Shown piece by piece: positions 14,051 to 25,362 of a stretch of 64,000 bases of DNA. The stretch lies in NCBI GenBank assembly GCA_013397435.1, contig VZRG01000030.1:1011477-1075476 (forward strand). The letters run 5' to 3'. The notes under the pieces are model-generated. The model was not told the DNA's origin and made no database searches. It worked only from the letters and a program-made list of their open reading frames with translations. Source of the DNA: Erythrocercus mccallii (Eukaryota; Chordata; Aves; Passeriformes; Dicruridae). Position numbers and translations under genes: made by a program. How positions within the stretch are numbered: the stretch's first letter is position 1; each line of letters begins with the position of its first letter.

Positions 14051-15560
14051 GGAAGCAATCAATCTAATTCATAGATATTGTAAGAGTGTCAAATGTTCTG
14101 GATCAAACTATCTCGGCATCTTAATTAAGAAAGAGAACATGGGAATATTTGTACCAAACTGTACTTGCATTGCATTATCAGCTCTGAAGTTAAAACAGCC
14201 CTCATCAGTGATATTATCTTAAGATAAGGTGACCAGTTCATTGAAAGATAGGAAGGACTAGAAGTCAGAACACTGTTGGCATCTGTCCAATTACATATAT
14301 TAGGGAAATTATCCAAGTTTTGGAAAAGAGATGATTAAGAGATTAAGAGATAGGCTTAAGTGATCTTCTCTGAAATATTTCTCGGCTGAGGGGCAAAAAA
14401 AAAAGGTGGAAAATTGTTGAGAAGATTGCTAGGTACAAATGAAACTGACAGTCTGGATTTCATGGAGATACTGGATACATTCCCCTGAAAGAAAACGGGA
14501 TACTGAAGGAAATACTTGCATCACATTAGTAACGTAAACAATTTGCTTGTTAGAAACTATCTGAAAGCTTCAAAAAGATCTGAAACTAGAGAAGCAAGGA
14601 AATATATTTAGAAATATATTTAGAAAATAATTCAGACTATTAAATCCAGCATAATATACTTTGAAGTAATGTGGTAAAGATGATGAAAATAATAAAAGTT
14701 TCTCTTATTTTACACCCTCAGTAGAAATCCAGATGGTAAAAACACTCCTGAAAATTGTTGTTGATGAAAAGTAATTGGCATTACTGAAACTCATTTCTTA
14801 TCTAGAATTATTAAATCATATCTTATAACCTGTTTGGGAAAGGCTGTGTAAGGAAAAGAAGTTGGATTTGTGCTCATTTTAGAAGGCAATTACTTGCCTT
14901 AGAATTATTGATAACTTAGAATAGCAGGACCTTGAACATACATGAATCAATGAGCGGGTTCTGATGAGGGGTTCTTGTAGATCATCTGACCAAACTACAA
15001 ATTGGAAGAACTCATCCTGACTTGTCAATGATGTGGGACAAGTGGTGTGTTTTTGGAGGCTTCAACTGGGTGAATGCATGCTGCAGGTTTCAGTCAGCTT
15101 AAAGGAAACCATCAGTAGAGCTTCTGACATAACTCTTCTCTGTTCTAAAACCAAACCATGCTCTACCCAACGGGAGGCAACTATTGTATAACAAAGCAGA
15201 CCTTTAGAATGACAGTTGGCTGTTATCTAAAGATCAATAGCAGCAATCCAATTGTTTTCAACGTGGGCAAAGAGACGCTAGTTTCAAAGAGCTTTGTAGA
15301 TATATAAGCAGTACTTCCAAAGCGGTAATTTCCAAAAGCAAAGAAAAAGTACAAAGAAGACTGGAAGGGAGCTCCAACAACACAAGTAAAAATCTAAGCA
15401 CCTGAAAAACAATTAGTTAAAATCTTCCCTTCCACAGTAAAGAAAATGGCCTAAAACTTGGGACATTATATGTAAGAGAGGATACCTAGCAAAAAGACAG
15501 CAAGTGACAACACACATGTAAGCAAACACCAGTTAGGATAATTCAAGCCAGCAATTCTGG
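14051..15560. other. Possible decayed retroelement-derived sequence
   Basis: The composition and phrasing remind me of old, heavily mutated avian LINE-related sequence, for example the purine-rich stretch around 14400-14560 and 14990-15120. I cannot place a boundary, a reading frame or a family. No CR1 3' signature or LTR terminus is visible. It contains two small tandem duplications: GATTAAGA twice at 14333-14348 and GAAATATATTTA twice at 14599-14622. A guess on texture only. Confidence 0.2.
14599..14622. repeat. 12-bp tandem duplication
   Basis: GAAATATATTTA occurs twice, head to tail and without mismatch (14599-14610 and 14611-14622). This is a slippage-type duplication. Confidence 0.9.
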
Positions 15561-15629
15561 AACGCAGGGAAAGAAGAATAAAGAGGCACTATTGAACCCA
15601 GGCCTATCAACACTAGTGCAATCAGTAGT

Positions 15630-16200
15630 TTTTGTGCTGGGTTATGGGACTAAGTATCACCTCTGTTCGCTCAGGGGCACAGTGGGGAGGGCCACTGAAT
15701 ACAAAGCTGAAGACCTTGAAACCCCCTGTCCTGTCTCCTGAGGTTGCTCCACGAGAAGTGCCAATCCACAGACCCCCAGACAAACTGACAAGAAGGGCTC
15801 CTGGGGTCACTCCAAAAGCTAATGGACCCCCAGGGACATGGGCCAATGTTGGGGTTCTCAGGAGGACCATTACCTGTCTGTGCATGTGTTTGTGTGTGGC
15901 AAGGGGAGAGCAGGGAACATTGCTAGCTGTGACAGGACAAGCTGAGCATCTTATCCTGGCTGCTGGAGGGATCCACTTTGTACTTATACCTGTATACATG
16001 AGCACATTTTTTTCAAGTAAGGGGCTTTCATGCAAACCAGCCAAAGGAGAACAGGATGTGTTCCCACAGGGAACACGTACTCAGCATCTCCCAGTTAGCC
16101 CCATGGACCTGGAGCTGTGGAAGCATTGCCTCTGTTGAGGAAAGGATTTGGCACCTCCCTCCAGCCTGTGCTTGCTGAAAAGAGAAGCACTCAGAGATAG
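15630..16200. other. Unidentified GC-rich block with 168-codon open frame
   Basis: This interval is visibly richer in G and C (repeated CCCC, GGGG and CTGGGG words) than the AT-rich DNA on either side, with fairly sharp edges near 15630 and 16200. It holds the longest open frame of the window (15632-16138 plus, 168 codons) and an overlapping 140-codon minus frame (15622-16044). Open frames on both strands are what high GC with few stop triplets gives by chance. The predicted peptides are proline-, glycine- and cysteine-rich with no domain I recognise. It could be an unrecognised LTR or retroviral fragment, a GC-rich regulatory or noncoding RNA segment, or an old processed sequence. It is not CpG-dense, so it is not a typical CpG-island promoter. 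Confidence 0.4.
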
Positions 16201-16337
16201 GTGGTAATATTTCCTAGGTGGGAACAGAAGCACTGACCATTAGAAATCTGGAATGTTCAAAATATTCCTGTTCTGTATTTGTAAAGAATAATCTGCAAGA
16301 TAATGGTCACCAAAGGTAGTACTAAACACTGTATACT

Positions 16338-16386
16338 AAAAAACCCCAAAACTAAGAACAAACAAACAAAAAACCCTAAACAACCA
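16338..16386. repeat. A/C-rich low-complexity tract
   Basis: Nearly all bases are A or C, built from AAACCCC, AAACAAAC and AAACCCTAAAC words. It is one of several strand-asymmetric A/C tracts in the window. Confidence 0.75.
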
Positions 16387-16390
16387 GTAA

Positions 16391-19300
16391 ATCAGAAAGA
16401 AAATAATATATAAATTTTCTTTGTATTCTTGTCATCCCGATGAAGTATGAACAAGACTCACCAAAAGAAACATCTATTCCCTGTGTTTAGGATTTTTTTA
16501 TTTGCTGTTGGATGAGGTTGTAGGGCTTTTGTTTTTTGCTAAAGCAAAACAATTTCTGGACGCTTCCAATGTCACAAAGTTGGAAGAATATTATTTATAA
16601 TTATTGTTTATTCAAACAGAAAACCATTTGACAGTGGTTCAATAGATCAGCAAGCCAGGCACCAACCTCCAGAAAATTACAAAAAAAATTAAAAAGGAGC
16701 CACCAGATAAAGTATTAAGATAGAGAAATAAGGACTCAATAACAACAAAAATCACCTAAAAGAAAAAGACACCAAGGAAACCTTATTTCCTTCTTTAAGG
16801 TGATTTTGTTTGATCACTAAATGTTACTTCAGAGACCAAATGCACTTTTTCAGCATTTGCTGTAGAACTATGAAACTGTCTGATTAAAATTGATGCTGTA
16901 GAATACAGCACACTTTAAATGGGATATGAACTAGGTTGGGCCAAAAAGTATTTGTCAGATAGAGAACATTTTTTGATTGGAGTTTTTTAAAGGGGTCTAT
17001 GACTAGCAATAAGTCTGATCCTATTCCACTTTTTCATTAATTAATTAATTGGAAGAAATACTAAAAAATTGATTAAATCTTTACTTTAGACAAAGACTGG
17101 TGGGAAGCAATTATTAGAATATTTGGGCTTACTCGAACAAAATGTGTTTAAATGTATTCAAGCTCAACATAATATAGCTGAAAGGAAGAGTGCGTGTGCC
17201 ATCCATAAGGAGGAAAGATGTCTCTCCAAAGCAGCAATAGCCAATAATAAATTCAGTACATCTTCCTTGGGCAATTTTGTAGGGAAATGGGCTATTACAA
17301 TCTCTGGACATGTAAGCAGCAGGAGGGGTATTGATATGCTGCCAACAGTTTCAGGGGCCAAATTTTGAGAAGGACATTAGAAAACAAAAGAAGGTGAAAT
17401 AAAAAGTCATAAAAAATTGACTTTGAGAGCTGAAAAAAATTTGTTAAAGTGAAAAAATTTAACAGCTCAAGTAATTTAGCTTTTGAGAGGGCAGGCTGAG
17501 AGTGGCATGATTGCAGCCTAAATTCTTTCAAAGGGAAAAAATAGAAAGAGCTAAAGAGTTCTTTAACAAAGACAGATATAAAAAGAACCAGAGCTAGAAA
17601 TGAAGCCAAATAGGAAATCATGCACCAATTTGTAATTGCAAAAGTGATTAGCCACTGGGAAAAAAATATAAAGTAAAGTCCATCTTCATCTCTTGATGTC
17701 TTTAGATCATGAGTAGATGCCTTTGTGAAACACATTGCTCTGACAGAGAAGTTATTTTTTAAATCAATGTGTTCAGCTAATAGCCAGCCAGGGAATTAGA
17801 TCCATAGGAATTTTCTATTTTGCCTGCAGCCCTTTTCTTCAAAAAAGCTAGCTTTCTGACCTGGGCAGAAGTCTTCCCATCCTTATTTTTATTCCCCTGT
17901 TTCTCCAATGGCAGATGCCCAGCTCTGTTGTTTGTTGTTTTTTTTTTTTTTCCTGTAGGAAGGAGATTTCTGCCATCTGCTGCTGTATCCCATGGGGAGA
18001 TAACAATTGATCAGCCACTGTGCTAGAGCAGCAGAGATCCTGTGGGGCTGTTGGGGGGACAAGAGGCTTGAAATACATCCTAGCCCTATGACTACTAAGA
18101 TCAGATCTCGTTTCTTTCCCTCTAGTAAGTTTTAAACCTTCTAAAATAAGAAACAACAAACGAACAAACCACAATCCAACAATCTAATTATCTTTGAAGG
18201 GTTTTTGAGAAGAGGTTTGTCCACCTAACTTAGATGCCCACAGCTAAGCAGAGAAGCTAGGCACCTCTGGAGAGGAGCCTTCATTGGTCTCTTGTGAGTA
18301 AGCAGTGTGTTCAGACGTGATCACCTTAGAAAGGTGATTAATCAAGTACTATATAATAGACAGGCACAAGTTAGATCCAGATCAGTCACATGCAATCTCC
18401 TTTGTAATGAGTTCTTCTGCCTTTAAAACCTAAGACTTCAAATACCATTCAAATGTAGCAAGGCTTAAAGATAGAAATAATGTATTTTATTAGACCAAGT
18501 GATGTATCACAGCTATATAGCACCATTAATACGACTACTGAAAGGAATAAGAGCAGAGAGACAACTGCATCTTGTGAACAGAGAAATACAATGTTTGGTC
18601 ACATAGTGTCTGACAGGCTCTGGGAAGGTGGAAAAAACCTGTCAGACTTCCAAAAATTTAGAAAAGTATTTTAACATTCCCAGGAATTTTGGTTTAAATG
18701 CTCATATGTCTTTAATCTTAAGCAAACCAGAAAAAAGAAACTGGGACATCATCTATCAGTGTCTGATCCCCAGTCTCTCACTGCAGCCACAAGGATAGAA
18801 CAAGAGTATATGCTCACCTCCAGAACCCCAACACAACACCTCCCTCCCTGGAACATCTCCAGCAACACAGGCAGGGAGTGCTGTGGCTTGAATGCTGCAT
18901 ATGTTCCAATCCCAGTTTTACCCTATAATGAATTTTTTCCAATGAGGTGTACCTGAAACTTACTAAGACATTGAGCATTATTCATTGATCAAACCACCTG
19001 TTTCATCCTAAAAATTGTCAAAAACATTTTTCTTGAGAGAGACATCAGTCTGCACCCTTGAGTGCATTAGCCTGCATTTCGTTTGGGTTTGGGTTTGAGG
19101 TTTTTTGGCACGGTGAGGTGATAGTGAGAGGAAGAAAAAGACTTACCTAGTGATTTAGGTTTCACTATGGGGAGAGACATCGCAGATACATGTTTTTCAG
19201 TTTTCGAAGTATGCTTTCAATAACAAAATACTGTCAAATTCAGGCATGTTTATACTTTCTCCATGAATTAGTAGTAGTTTGCAAAGCAGTAGATAAGTTT

Positions 19301-19585
19301 TGCTGACAAATGCTTCTAATAAGGGACAAATTTTCACCCCAGATCCATAACATCATGAAAATCAGGGTTTTCATGCAAGAACAGGTTTATTATGTACTAC
19401 TAGTCTTCCACAATTTAGGCAAGACATCAAAAAACGTGACAAAAACAACCTAGCTGTTGAATAGCTCAGTGGATCACAGACAATATAAAGTTATTTTTTT
19501 TAATTCAAACCATCCAAAAAGCTTTTATAAATAATGTACATGCTCCTGTGCTCAAAAATTTTTCACAAATTATTTGTGAAGAGAA
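16391..19585. other. Noncoding DNA, no gene seen
   Basis: AT-rich, with TTAATTAATTAATT at about 17035-17050 and a poly-T run at 17937-17952. A telomere-like TTTGGGTTTGGGTTTGAGG word lies at 19082-19100. The 146-codon minus frame at 17295-17735 is rich in Phe, Leu and Ser because of T-rich sequence, and shows no domain or splice evidence. The stretch 17090-17740 could continue the decayed retroelement texture noted for 14-15.5 kb, but this is unproven. Confidence 0.45.
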
Positions 19586-19589
19586 AAAA

Positions 19590-20110
19590 AAAGACCTAAA
19601 CTGCAATACTTTTTTTTTAATAACCAATTCAATCAGAATTAATTCAGAAAATATTGTTCAGCATTAGCTTGTCATCATACCATGTGTTTTTAAGGAACAT
19701 ATTAGATCTATAAATGGACCATCCAAAAAATGATAATTCAGCACTTTAAAGTAATTTGAAGGCATGCTTTTAAATAAAACACCCTTACAATTCTAAAAAA
19801 TGCTTCATTGTCCAAAGAGTGTTAAGATTTAAGCTGGCTCATAAGTGTTAAGCAATCAATTCTTGTAGACACAGCTTCAAAAACGCTTCCATTTAGTCTG
19901 GTTGAATTACAAATGCGTTATTTCATTAGCTGAATTATTATTTTGGGATGAACTCCAGAACATTAAAGCTTTACATTTAACCTCCATTACAGCCCAGAAT
20001 TGAATTAACCTCTCTTTCCCATATAAAAGTCACTAATGCACTTTCCTTGTAAAATGCAAATGTCATTACACTATCTTTTGCGGGAAGCACTTAGAAAAAT
20101 TCAGTAGAAT
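19590..20110. promoter_or_regulatory. Candidate conserved noncoding element (enhancer-like)
   Basis: AT-rich but not simple-repeat. It contains many homeodomain-type words (AATTAATTC near 19637, TTCATTAGCTGAATTATTA near 19921-19940) and a perfect octamer ATGCAAAT at 20054-20061. No frame or repeat family explains it. This texture is typical of vertebrate conserved noncoding elements near developmental genes, but conservation cannot be seen from one sequence. Confidence 0.25.
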
Positions 20111-23100
20111 TAGGGGTCATAATATTTTGGTGCATTTACTTAAAACTCTACTTTTTAAGAAAATTAGTTCATCTTTCCTCTTTTTGAACACTGACACTTG
20201 GAGGAGCATCTGTACATCTGATTTTCTTGTTGAAAATATCAACTCAGTATCTCAGGGCAGTAACTCAATGCTGCTGTAACACATCCTGTACAAACATAAA
20301 GGATTATGTGGGAAGTTCTGTATTCAGGGTGGTTAAGAAAATCAATCAGGACTTTACCTTCCTTAAAGTCTTAAGAATCTCTTTGAAGCCCCTCTGGGTT
20401 TAACTTTTTCATGTTCCTCATTCAGAATTAGAAAATAAATAAGAGAAATAAAGCAGAAATTTACATGTGGCTGAAAATAAGCTATATTGAAACCACATGT
20501 ATTTTGTGTCTCTGCCTCTGATGCCTATTATCTTCAGATCATGACTGAAGATCCCAAGGGATGTGGGTTGTTTCTCTAGTCCCGTTTCACCACGTTTTTC
20601 TAATGTTATATAATAGTTAAGTTTGAAAGTAGACTATTGTGATTGCAAGTTTTGGCTTTTTTCTGAATAAAAGGAAAATTCTTCACGTACTGCAAAGAAA
20701 AAATCTGCAAAAAGCTGCACATAAATTAGTCATTAGCTACGTCTTTAGAATACGAAACACAATTATGGAGGGCAAAATGAAACAACGTTAATCCTGAAAC
20801 AGGATTTAACAGGAAATCTGTTAGATTTTTTCCCAATTTTTTAATTTCCCAGTTTTTTCAGGAAGCAGGCAAGGTTGTGCAGTCAATTTTTGGGAACAAT
20901 ATTCATGGACTTTACAATTTCAGGTTCAAACAGCAAAAGTGAACCGGACATTGTTCATAACATGATGAACTCAAACATGAGATCTGCTAGGCTGAAAAGG
21001 TTGAGATGTTGAGGAAGCACAAGGAAAAGAGCTGGTGACAATAGACATAAATAACACAAATTGCTTTTACTGGTGCAACATCATTAAATCCAAGGATCGC
21101 CGTCCCTGTTACTGCCATGGAAAAGAGTGAATAACATGGTTAATTTTTTATTGCATCAGAAATATACTCACCAGGAAAAACTACAGAGGGTGATTTTGCA
21201 CTCAAAATCCATCATAACTCCAAACAAATTTTCTAACTGTAGATATGAATTCCCCAAAAGAATTTTGTTTTCTGATCTGTATTTTTATGCATTCTGAAAG
21301 CAAGGAACATGCAAGACAACCATGCCTCAGGAGCTGAATGTGGAAGTTCCCAGAGAACATCAGCCTACACCATTTGACAAGGATCTCAGAAAAGCCACAT
21401 CCACAGAGTCCAGGGCTTATCCAAGATTTTCCCTCTTTTCATCAGATTTTCTGAAAAGGCTCAAATTGTGAAAAACAGTCTATGGAAAGTGTGCTAGAAA
21501 GAAGACAGTACCACCAAAGTGTATTCGAAAGAAGTTCATGCTAAGTTTTCTAAAGTCACTTATATCAGAAAGAAAATGAAGGATGAAGAGTACAGATAAA
21601 GCCACCATAAAAGAATATGGCAATTTATCAAGTATATTGTTTTATTTTAATGGCGTGATCTCAGACTGTCAGATTCTTCCACCTGTCCAGCAGATAATTA
21701 AAGGAATATTTTCACATTTCTTTTATCCCCTTCAAGTTTATCCCCTACATTAAAATGAAGCTTTTAACAGTTTTGACAAGACATTTAAGAGGAGTCAGTC
21801 TGTAAAGCTTAATTGTTTGTTTTCTCCTGGGGGTCTTTTGCACTTGTTTGGAATCATTCATTGGAGGTGGCTTTCAACTGAGCCAAGATTCAGATCCTTG
21901 TATAGACAGACCTTACACTGTCCATAAATCCTGGAATTTCACAACCATCAGACAGACTCTTTAAAAGTTTTTATGAGAAAATATGGTTTAGTATGGAGAC
22001 AGCTGGTATTTAAATTATCCATATGAGAGAAATTACTTTTATTCATTCACCAGATGCTTTATTCATATATAGATTTTTAAATTAATAATTCCATAATACT
22101 TACAGCTATATAATCCTAAAATCCACACTGTTCTGCTCAATGATATTAATAAGATTTGACATCTTTTTTTTATTTCTTGTAAATAGTGAAGCACATTTTC
22201 CCAATCACCATTTTGATGAAACATTACAACTCTTAAAGAAAAAATAAAAAATATCAGAGTCCTCTGACAAGATGAGTAGAGTTCATCAAACTGTTACTCC
22301 TGCCTGGACTCCAGGTGCAGACTTCAGAATCATTTGACTAGGAAAAACATACTGGCTAGTCACATGCATATGTATCCCTACTTCTCACAAACTGTTCTAT
22401 GTTATATTTTTAAACCAAATAACTACAGGTCAGAGATACCCAAAGAGGTAGGGAAGCACTTCTTGGCTATTAAGATAAACTGAACAATAAGAAGTTTCAG
22501 GAAGTGAAAAAGAGAAAATTATGACTAGAAACAAATCCTGGAACATTCTAGAAAATTGAGTTAACTTGGTTGGCATTTATTATATCAAAGAGGTGGAAAA
22601 GCAGCTGAGCTGTCTCAAGCAGGGACTGCATGCAAAATAAAACTGCAGTCTCAAGTTTGTTCAGAAATGTTTATTCAATCAAATAATGTTGTTCTTCCTT
22701 GCAACCCTGAAATTATTTTTTCCCATTTTCTTCTTACTTGAATACTTTTTCATTTCTCTTCAATTTTCTTGTATTGATTATTACAGCTTCCTTTTTCGCC
22801 TCACTCCATTACATATTCTCTTGGAAAACACTACTTCTCACTTGAATCCTTGCACTGGCTAAATTCTACTTTACATGAATTCCAGGGTCCTTGTCTCAGC
22901 TCTGGAAGAATAAGACTTGCTACTGCCTCAGCATTGCTATTATTTCTTCTGCTCTTAAGTCTTCTGCCTCACATTCATGTAGTTTTGTGTAAATAACATT
23001 CTTCATCATGGCCTGGACTGATCAAAATCCAACCTGTTTTCATCTAAATCCTTGTTAAATGTACTTGTCTGTGAGAAGCTTATCAGAAATCATTATAATA

Positions 23101-24455
23101 TTAAGAAAAAAAGAAGCTCAACAAAAATGACAACAAGTTTTTGAAAGCTACACAAACTCAGGACTTCATATGTGTGTTATAATTAGCAAATATTTTTAGC
23201 ATCTTGAAATGGTTGGCTGCTTAGTTTGTTTTCTTCCAACTATGCAAAAATCAATAAGAATACATAAGTTAGCCTCCTCCACCCCTCTCCCATTTTCTCC
23301 CTAGGAAAGGTTTTTCAGAAGGACTGACTTTTGACATGCCACTCTCCAAGCACAGGATTTCCAGCTTAAAAGGGTTAGAAATACATACAGGTTTTTCACT
23401 GTTATTTCAAGATATTTCATGGAAAAGGGTGCCAATAATAGGTTTTTCATCAATACTGAAAAACTGGCTGCTATGTTATGATAATGATCTACTAAGTGCC
23501 AGCACTCAGTCAGGGAATACATATGAACTTTTAAGTACATGAGCCTCTGAGTTTCTTGCCCAAGCTAACTGAATACCATATTACTCCAAATGCATATCAA
23601 ATATTTGCAGCTAGAAATTAACCCCAGCACATTATCAAATTTCTAACTCTGCAGTAGGACTTTAAGGATGGAAAGTAACCCCAACTGCAGTCTTCATTTT
23701 TATAAAAACGTTGTCTACTCTTGAAGCACAGACCAAAATCAACCCTGACCACTAATAGAGGTTCACCCAGATGCCATACAAACAAAGGATACATCCAGCA
23801 GGGGCCAAATTGCAACCACAGGGTTTCAGGGGCCTGCTGACATGGTGGTCACTTCTGTAAACAAAACACATCCACCCTATGGAAATCCTGCCACTGCTGG
23901 CCTTGCATGGGGAAATGCTGCAAATTGATTTTAAAGTGGGTTCTCTCTCCTCACTCTGTATTTATAACCAATTTTCTTGATTTTTAATTTGGTATAAATT
24001 CAAAACACACTTTAATTGCATCAATCAATTTAAACCAGTTGGGTAAGTTCAGGAAATATGGAGTAGGTACTTCATAATCCCTTCTATGAGTACTATGATA
24101 CTAGAAGTTATAGGAACAGCCAGAAGTCCAAACTAGAACAGCTCATGGTGACTTGTGAGACTAGTAAAACCACAATTTGAGGAATTATACTCTGGAATAC
24201 AACATAAAACTCACCTATCACAACCTGAACTCTTATAGTAGCATGAAAAATCTGCCTTTCAGGCAGCTTTCTTTCATAGAGTCTGAATGCCAGAACACAG
24301 AGAATGTATGTCTCCTAGTGCTCTAGGAAGCACAACCCAGAACAGAGGAAGGGTTAGTAACAGAAAAGCTTTACATTCTACCCTCTGCTCAAATCTCTGG
24401 CTTCTGCTGTAGTTTTCACATCCTTGAGAGTTGTAACGTTTATCCACCCAGGGCA
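20111..24455. other. AT-rich noncoding DNA, no gene seen
   Basis: I see no mobile element, exon or RNA gene. Open frames are below 80 codons and overlap on both strands (for example 23301-23540 minus against 23336-23542 plus). Confidence 0.55.
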
Positions 24456-24459
24456 CAGA

Positions 24460-24640
24460 TGTGTTATGAGGATTAGTTAGTATCTAATTATGTGAATATT
24501 TAAAGTGTTACTCTTAATGTCCTAATATTATCCTCAGTATATTTGCATAGATTTTATTTATGCTCTTGACATTTGCGTTCCAGATTTTATTAGAGCTTAT
24601 AAACAATAAAAAACATTGATGCCAGGCCCTATTACACACT
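24460..24640. promoter_or_regulatory. Candidate conserved noncoding element with octamer motif
   Basis: Contains ATTTGCAT (the reverse octamer) at 24541-24548. It also has TCTAATTATGTGAATATT upstream and a TTATAAACAATAAAA word downstream that resembles FOX/SOX sites. There is no coding potential or simple repeat. The assignment rests on motif texture only. Confidence 0.2.
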
Positions 24641-25316
24641 TCCATGTGATGACTTAAACACTCTCAGACTCTTCAGGTTTGTTGAAGTCATAACCATTTA
24701 ACAAGTTTACTGAACTGCTTTCTTTAAATCAGACTCTTCTATAAAAGGAGAAATGACATTTTTATCTTACTTAGTGTTCTTTCTCTATAAAAAAATTAGT
24801 TTCATGTCACAGTGACAATAGCAACTTTAGTTTTTTGAATGTAGAAAGAAGGAATTCCCACACCTCTGCAGTGATCACTGCCCCATTACTTTGGTTAAAT
24901 GTGTGCCTCCAGAGTACTGCAACAGCCTCAGCAGCTGGGTGCAAAAGAGGTGATCTCTGATGTGATACCCTCGAGTCAGGGTATTCTATGTGCAGTGGAA
25001 TTGTCTGCAGATAATAAAAAAGAGAAATAATAGCTCTGCAGGGATTATTCCCTTAGATGTTTTGGCATACCAGTCTATTCCATTTATATACTTTGGAAAA
25101 ACTTTGACTTTCAACATAAAATATTCAAGTTTCATTATTTCCCCATGTGCAGACCAAAGCCCACCAGTTACAGTCATGGTCTCAGTGTTCAGGTTTTCCT
25201 TGGATGTGTGCACACACACCTGTGCATAAAAATTTGTGTACTGGGAGAGACAAGGAGTTGAGTGAAATTCTGCATGTGTTTATTTCCATTAACCTTCTAC
25301 TGAAGATAATTTTTAA
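24641..25316. other. Noncoding DNA, no gene seen
   Basis: Two antiparallel 77-79 codon open frames cover almost the same bases (24986-25229), a sign that neither is a gene. A short (CA)n run lies near 25208-25218. Confidence 0.5.
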
Positions 25317-25362
25317 ATAATAATAATAGTAGTAGTAATAATAATAATAATAATAATAATTT
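25317..25362. repeat. (TAA)n/(TAG)n microsatellite
   Basis: A trinucleotide array of AAT/TAA units, interrupted by three TAG units in the middle. The perfect 3' half (25336-25360) is the part most likely to vary in length. Confidence 0.92.

Noticed and set aside
15632..16138. 168-codon plus-strand open frame as a gene
   Set aside because: No domain, signal peptide or splice context. A 140-codon frame runs antisense over the same bases, as expected from the stop-poor GC-rich composition.
17295..17735. 146-codon minus-strand open frame, hydrophobic
   Set aside because: Its Phe/Leu/Ser-rich composition follows from A-rich plus-strand sequence. It is not a recognisable membrane protein.
19082..19100. 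Interstitial telomere repeat
   Set aside because: The unit is TTTGGG, not TTAGGG, with only about three imperfect copies.
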